A stretch of 17,860 nucleotides of DNA from NCBI GenBank assembly GCA_002409745.1, contig DHOU01000033.1:1-17860 (forward strand), read 5' to 3'. Below, in pieces: positions 14,637 through 17,860 of this stretch; within the stretch, counting starts at the first letter, position 1; each line of letters starts with the position of its first letter. The notes beneath the pieces were generated by a model. It was not told the origin of the DNA and made no database searches. It was given only the letters and a program-made list of their open reading frames with translations. The stretch comes from Bacteroidales bacterium UBA5382. Lineage in GTDB: Bacteria > Bacteroidota > Bacteroidia > Bacteroidales > Dysgonomonadaceae. The position numbers and the translations under genes were made by a program.

Positions 14637-15653
14637 ATGATTCTGGAAAACAACATAGTAAAACTTGTCGATTATATCCTATTAAACGCTTATTCTGTCA
14701 ATTCAACAGGATTATACAAAGGTAAGGCAGGGCTATCGCTGTGCCTCTTTGAAGTAGCCCGATTTAAGGATGACGACTATATTGAAAATCAGTCCTTTGA
14801 TCTGTTGCAGGAAGCCTTGTTAACGAAAAATGGAGATATCGGATTTGAAAATGGATTATCAGGCATCGGCTTTGTTTTGTTATATTTAATAGAGAATAAA
14901 TTTGTAGAAGCAGATTTCCACGAATTATTTGGCAATAATCTGAAAAAGATAGAAGAAACTCTTTCTGAAGAAACGAAGAAGCCGACAGCAAATAATTATA
15001 TCCGGCATCATTTTAAAATGGTTTTCTTTCTGGATGCATTTCTTTCTTCTGATAATACGGATAACAGTATACAGCCGTTAATAGATTTTTTTTCGGATGC
15101 TGCCGGACGTTTATTGGAGGAATATGTTTCGAGAGGGAATGAAGGAAAGGGTAATTTTCTAAAAACAGATTTCAGCGTTTTTTTGAATACTTATATAAAA
15201 ATAGCCGTCACTTGTAAGCATTTTTATCCTTCACTTAAAGGACTAAACGGCTATGCAGAACAATACCACCAAAACAAATGGGCTAGCAACTTTACGACAG
15301 GGTATTATTTAGAAGATATTGCAACTAAAAATAATAGTTTACACTTGAAAGAGGTCGCACAAATGAATCAAGCCCTTGCCTTGAGAAATATATATCCGGA
15401 TACTTTATCCCTTTCGCAACGGATTGATCAGCTCTATTTGTTGAGACAGAGTAAAGATAAACAGGCCCAACAGATAATGCTGTTGGAAAGGGGGTTTGGG
15501 GATGATGTTCCGGAAAACATTATAGAAAAAATTTTATTGGATAGCATTCATCCGGCAGACTTTATCGCAGGATATGAATCTGGTATTGCCCGGCTTCTGC
15601 TTTATTGGGTATATCGTAATTCTCCGGATGGGAATCATTTTAAATTTTTATAA
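14637..15653 (+). CDS. LanC-like protein without zinc ligands, peptide natural-product locus
   Basis: A 338-residue soluble protein whose N-terminus has the repeated Gly-rich helix-pair pattern of the lanthionine cyclase alpha-toroid: GLYKGKAGLSLCLFEVAR (about 25-42), then FENGLSGIGFVLLYLIENKFVEAD (about 70-93), and near the C-terminus FIAGYESGIARLLLYW. True LanC enzymes hold zinc with a Cys, a Cys-His pair and a further His in the second half. This protein has only two Cys residues, neither in such a motif, so it is probably not a cyclase. It may be a scaffold or a derived modification protein. Glycosyltransferase genes follow closely (13 bp), and I associate such proteins with GG-Bacteroidales peptide clusters. 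The ATG at 14637 matches the start of the neighbouring relic. It is also possible that this is an unrelated alpha-alpha toroid family. Confidence 0.65.
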   Translation: MILENNIVKLVDYILLNAYSVNSTGLYKGKAGLSLCLFEVARFKDDDYIENQSFDLLQEALLTKNGDIGFENGLSGIGFVLLYLIENKFVEADFHELFGNNLKKIEETLSEETKKPTANNYIRHHFKMVFFLDAFLSSDNTDNSIQPLIDFFSDAAGRLLEEYVSRGNEGKGNFLKTDFSVFLNTYIKIAVTCKHFYPSLKGLNGYAEQYHQNKWASNFTTGYYLEDIATKNNSLHLKEVAQMNQALALRNIYPDTLSLSQRIDQLYLLRQSKDKQAQQIMLLERGFGDDVPENIIEKILLDSIHPADFIAGYESGIARLLLYWVYRNSPDGNHFKFL

Positions 15654-15666
15654 AAAGAATGGATAC

Positions 15667-16929
15667 ATGAAACGGATAAACTTGTTTTTAATGGATATGT
15701 CCCATGCCGGTAATACTTCGGGTGTAGATCGATATATTACAACATTATTAAAGGGGTTGGAGTCATATTCATATATTCAAGTCTGCTGGATACATTTAAG
15801 GCATGATGCATCCGTTCTGTTTTATGAAGAAGAGAATTTTCCCTTTTACAGAAAAATCACAATTCCCCTGCCGCAACAGTTTAATGAAATTATCTCTGGA
15901 AAATTCTGGATCAATAAATATAACGAGCAAGTTTACAGGATAACAAAACATTTATTTGAAGACAAACAAAATTGTATTATCCATATCCATACACTTAATC
16001 TGATAGATTTAGCAACCTATATTCGTTCGCAGGCAGGTTGTAAAATCATAACCCATTTGCATTGTATCCCTTGGAAAGGGCTTTACAACAGCGATACTCG
16101 TAGATTCAACAAACTATACGATCTCTTGTATATCAGGAAAACGGAGAAACCCGATCGACACGAATTTATTACGAATAACAGTGAGTTGCGATCATATACC
16201 GACGCAGATCATATCATTTGTGTAACACAATGCGCTGAAGATTTTCTAAGAAATGTGATGGTTATTTCCCATAATAACATATCTGTTATCCCGAATGGAA
16301 TAAATGATTTTCAGGTTAAAAATGAAAGAAGGAGGGAAAAGGCAGATGAAATTTTTAATATGCTCTATGTCGGAGTCCTTTCCGAAAGTAAAGGGCTGAA
16401 GTATATTCTCCAGGCAATGCGGAAAGTTAAAGAAAAAGGGTATCAAGTTTCATTGACGATTGCAGGCGCGGTTGAGTCCATTCGCGCAAAAAGCATTAAA
16501 GAAATGAATAAGGATTTGATGTTAAATATGCTGGGGAGAATTCCTTTTACGGGATTAACGGGTTATTATAGAAAAAGCGATGCGGGAATTATAGCCTCTT
16601 TGCAGGAACAATCCAGTTATGTTGCCATTGAAATGGCTATGTTCGGGTTGCCTATTATTACGACAGCTGTTGACGGACTAGACGAAATTTTTACGGACAG
16701 GCTAAATGCATTAAAAGTAAACACTCGTTTTTCAAAAGTATTTGGCTTATCGGTTGACACAACTATGATGGCAGATAAAATAATTACATTGATAAAAGAT
16801 AAAGATTTGCGGATCCGATTGGGCAAAGAGGCAAGGGCGTTGTATGAAAGAGAACTGACGTTGCAACGGATGATGCAACAGACCGTGAGAGTATATCAAA
16901 AAGTAACGGGAGAAACGGAATATGTGTGA
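15667..16929 (+). CDS. GT4-family glycosyltransferase, GG-Bacteroidales peptide-system type
   Basis: A 420-residue GT-B glycosyltransferase. The N-terminal half holds a Bacteroidales-specific pattern (NEIISGKFW, HIHTLNLIDLA, THLHCIPWKGLYN, and ADHIICVTQCAEDFL). The C-terminal half is a glycosyl transferase group 1 domain with VIPNGIND, LYVGVLSESKG and the E-x7-E motif at E314/E322 in SLQEQSSYVAIEMAMFGLPI, which contacts the sugar nucleotide. The whole resembles the TIGR04157 family that I know from Bacteroidales loci with Gly-Gly leader peptides. Its acceptor is not known; a peptide is plausible. I chose ATG 15667, 13 bp after the LanC-like stop; the open frame upstream lies inside that gene. 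No signal or membrane segment is seen. The gene overlaps the next by 8 bases. Confidence 0.85.
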   Translation: MKRINLFLMDMSHAGNTSGVDRYITTLLKGLESYSYIQVCWIHLRHDASVLFYEEENFPFYRKITIPLPQQFNEIISGKFWINKYNEQVYRITKHLFEDKQNCIIHIHTLNLIDLATYIRSQAGCKIITHLHCIPWKGLYNSDTRRFNKLYDLLYIRKTEKPDRHEFITNNSELRSYTDADHIICVTQCAEDFLRNVMVISHNNISVIPNGINDFQVKNERRREKADEIFNMLYVGVLSESKGLKYILQAMRKVKEKGYQVSLTIAGAVESIRAKSIKEMNKDLMLNMLGRIPFTGLTGYYRKSDAGIIASLQEQSSYVAIEMAMFGLPIITTAVDGLDEIFTDRLNALKVNTRFSKVFGLSVDTTMMADKIITLIKDKDLRIRLGKEARALYERELTLQRMMQQTVRVYQKVTGETEYV

Positions 16930-17770
16930 AATATCTGTAGTAATGTCGGCATATAATGCTGAAAAGTATATAGGAGAAGCGATAGAAAGTGTGTTGAAAC
17001 AATCGTTTCCCGATTTTGAATTGATCATAATAGATGACGGTTCTACCGATAATACCTTATCGGTTATCCGGTCATATCTCGACAAACGGATTAAACTACT
17101 CGAAAATAAGCATGATTTTATCGGGTCCTTGAATGCAGGAATGAAGTCTGCCATGGGAAAATATATCGCCCGCATGGATGCCGATGATATCATGCATATC
17201 GACCGCCTGAGAATACAGTATGCCATAATGGAAGAAGAACCTGTCATTACGGTATGCAGTACCTGGACGTTACCGTTTGGGGAGAACATCCCCAAAGGAA
17301 TGGTTGTTCAAACAGTTTACGGGTTATTGAAATCGCCGTTATTATATTTTCTAAGAAATAACCCCATTATAAATTCCAGTTCCATGATGCAATTGGATTT
17401 CATAAAAAAATACGCTTTGAAATATGAGCATTATGAATTTGCTGAAGACTATAAATGGTGGGTGGAGATGGCAAAATGGGGAGCAGTATTTTACATTGAG
17501 CCTCAGGCATTGCTTTATTACAGAAATTCAGATACACAGGTAACCCGTTTATATAAAGATAAAATGAGGAATACGTCCCTGCGGATAAAAAAAGAGATTG
17601 TGAATTATTTAATTACTCTCAATGACAAGAGGTATCCAGGATTGTCCGAAATAATGACGGCATTACGAACACTTGCGAATAGTCATTTACTATCGGAAGA
17701 AGATATTTTCGGGTTTGTTTACAATCTATTTACAAGAAATAAAAATATTCTGATTTCAGAAATACAATAA
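16922..17770 (+). CDS. GT2-family glycosyltransferase
   Basis: A 282-residue GT-A type glycosyltransferase. The N-terminus has the nucleotide-sugar fold VVMSAYNAEKYIGEAIESVL, then IIIDDGSTDN (35-44), with the metal-binding DXD as D86-A87-D88 in ARMDADD. The later W-rich segment FAEDYKWWVEMAKWG corresponds to the catalytic ED region of inverting GT2 enzymes. It has no membrane segments, so it is cytosolic. The ATG lies inside the last codons of the GT4 gene (8-base overlap), so translation is likely coupled. With the GT4 enzyme it could build a short glycan on the same acceptor, possibly a peptide; cell-surface glycan synthesis is the alternative. Confidence 0.87.
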   Translation: MCEISVVMSAYNAEKYIGEAIESVLKQSFPDFELIIIDDGSTDNTLSVIRSYLDKRIKLLENKHDFIGSLNAGMKSAMGKYIARMDADDIMHIDRLRIQYAIMEEEPVITVCSTWTLPFGENIPKGMVVQTVYGLLKSPLLYFLRNNPIINSSSMMQLDFIKKYALKYEHYEFAEDYKWWVEMAKWGAVFYIEPQALLYYRNSDTQVTRLYKDKMRNTSLRIKKEIVNYLITLNDKRYPGLSEIMTALRTLANSHLLSEEDIFGFVYNLFTRNKNILISEIQ

Positions 17771-17800
17771 TTACTTTACAATAATTAAAAATTAAACAAA

Positions 17801-17860
17801 ATGAGGCAATTAACAAGAAAAAATTTGGATGAACTAGCAAAAGAAATGCCGGTCATCAGT
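17801..17860 (+). CDS. Start of a small leader-like peptide gene, probable peptide precursor (partial)
   Basis: The last 60 bases encode 20 residues, MRQLTRKNLDELAKEMPVIS, and the frame runs off the window. The preceding leader (ATTAAACAAA) is A-rich as expected for a Bacteroidota start, and the gap from the GT2 stop is 30 bp. A hydrophilic, helical start with LTRKNLDELAKEMPV is what I expect of Bacteroidales leaders that end in a double-glycine processing site and are cut by C39-type peptidase-transporters. The Gly-Gly itself would lie just beyond the edge, so this is unproven. Confidence 0.55.
   Translation, partial: MRQLTRKNLDELAKEMPVIS

Larger units (their letters stand above)
15667..17860 (+). 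other. Putative glycosylated-peptide biosynthesis segment (continues off the edge)
   Basis: Two glycosyltransferases and the start of a small leader-like peptide lie head to tail with very short gaps, directly after the LanC-like gene. The arrangement matches my knowledge of GG-Bacteroidales peptide loci, which pair precursor peptides having a Gly-Gly cleavage site with radical SAM enzymes, LanC-like proteins and a dedicated glycosyltransferase family (TIGR04157). No radical SAM enzyme, C39 peptidase or exporter is within the window, so the system assignment is an inference. Confidence 0.45.

Noticed and set aside
1..17860. CRISPR arrays, insertion sequences, rRNA or tRNA genes
   Set aside because: No regular spaced repeats, transposase motifs or RNA gene signatures were seen on either strand.

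Overview
The window looks like a chromosomal segment from a member of the Bacteroidales (Bacteroidota), perhaps Tannerellaceae or Dysgonomonadaceae. The evidence is indirect: promoter elements of the Bacteroides type (TTTG, about 20 bp, TAnnTTTG), A-rich leaders with few strong Shine-Dalgarno sites, a TGS/ThrRS-like fused nucleoside kinase, a bacterial SUI1 protein, and glycosyltransferase and LanC-like genes of the kind found beside 'GG-Bacteroidales' peptide systems. I cannot name the genus from sequence alone.

Left part (1-3640, minus strand): a SUI1/eIF1-like factor and, overlapping it by 23 bp, a large AddA/RecB-like UvrD helicase-nuclease. A strong ribosome binding site at the left edge shows that another minus-strand gene, probably the AddB-like partner, starts just outside. 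A compact divergent promoter region (about 3670-3770) separates this unit from the plus-strand genes. It holds a near-consensus minus promoter interleaved with a weaker plus promoter, and four GATTGA repeats at about 11-nt spacing in the SUI1 leader.

Middle part (3848-12388, plus strand) is housekeeping: a TGS-fused nucleoside kinase, glmS (glucosamine-6-phosphate synthase), mnmE (tRNA wobble-uridine modification GTPase), then an operon for a pyruvate-dehydrogenase-type complex (E1 alpha, E1 beta, lipoylated E2). The E3 subunit is not in the window. A stand-alone ATPase with ABC-like motifs follows 26 bp after E2, and after a nearly empty spacer comes a helical protein of unknown function that ends at 14393.

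Right part (14394-17860) is different. Base composition drops sharply to A+T-rich right after a 26-bp near-perfect palindrome. Here lie a decayed, internally deleted copy of a LanC-like gene, an intact LanC-like gene lacking the zinc site of true lanthionine cyclases, a GT4 glycosyltransferase, an overlapping GT2 glycosyltransferase, and at the edge the first 20 codons of a small protein resembling the leader of a double-glycine-type peptide precursor. I read this as the left end of a ribosomally synthesised, possibly glycosylated, peptide natural-product locus. It continues beyond the window, where a maturase, peptidase/transporter and further precursors would be expected. This is the most interesting part of the window.
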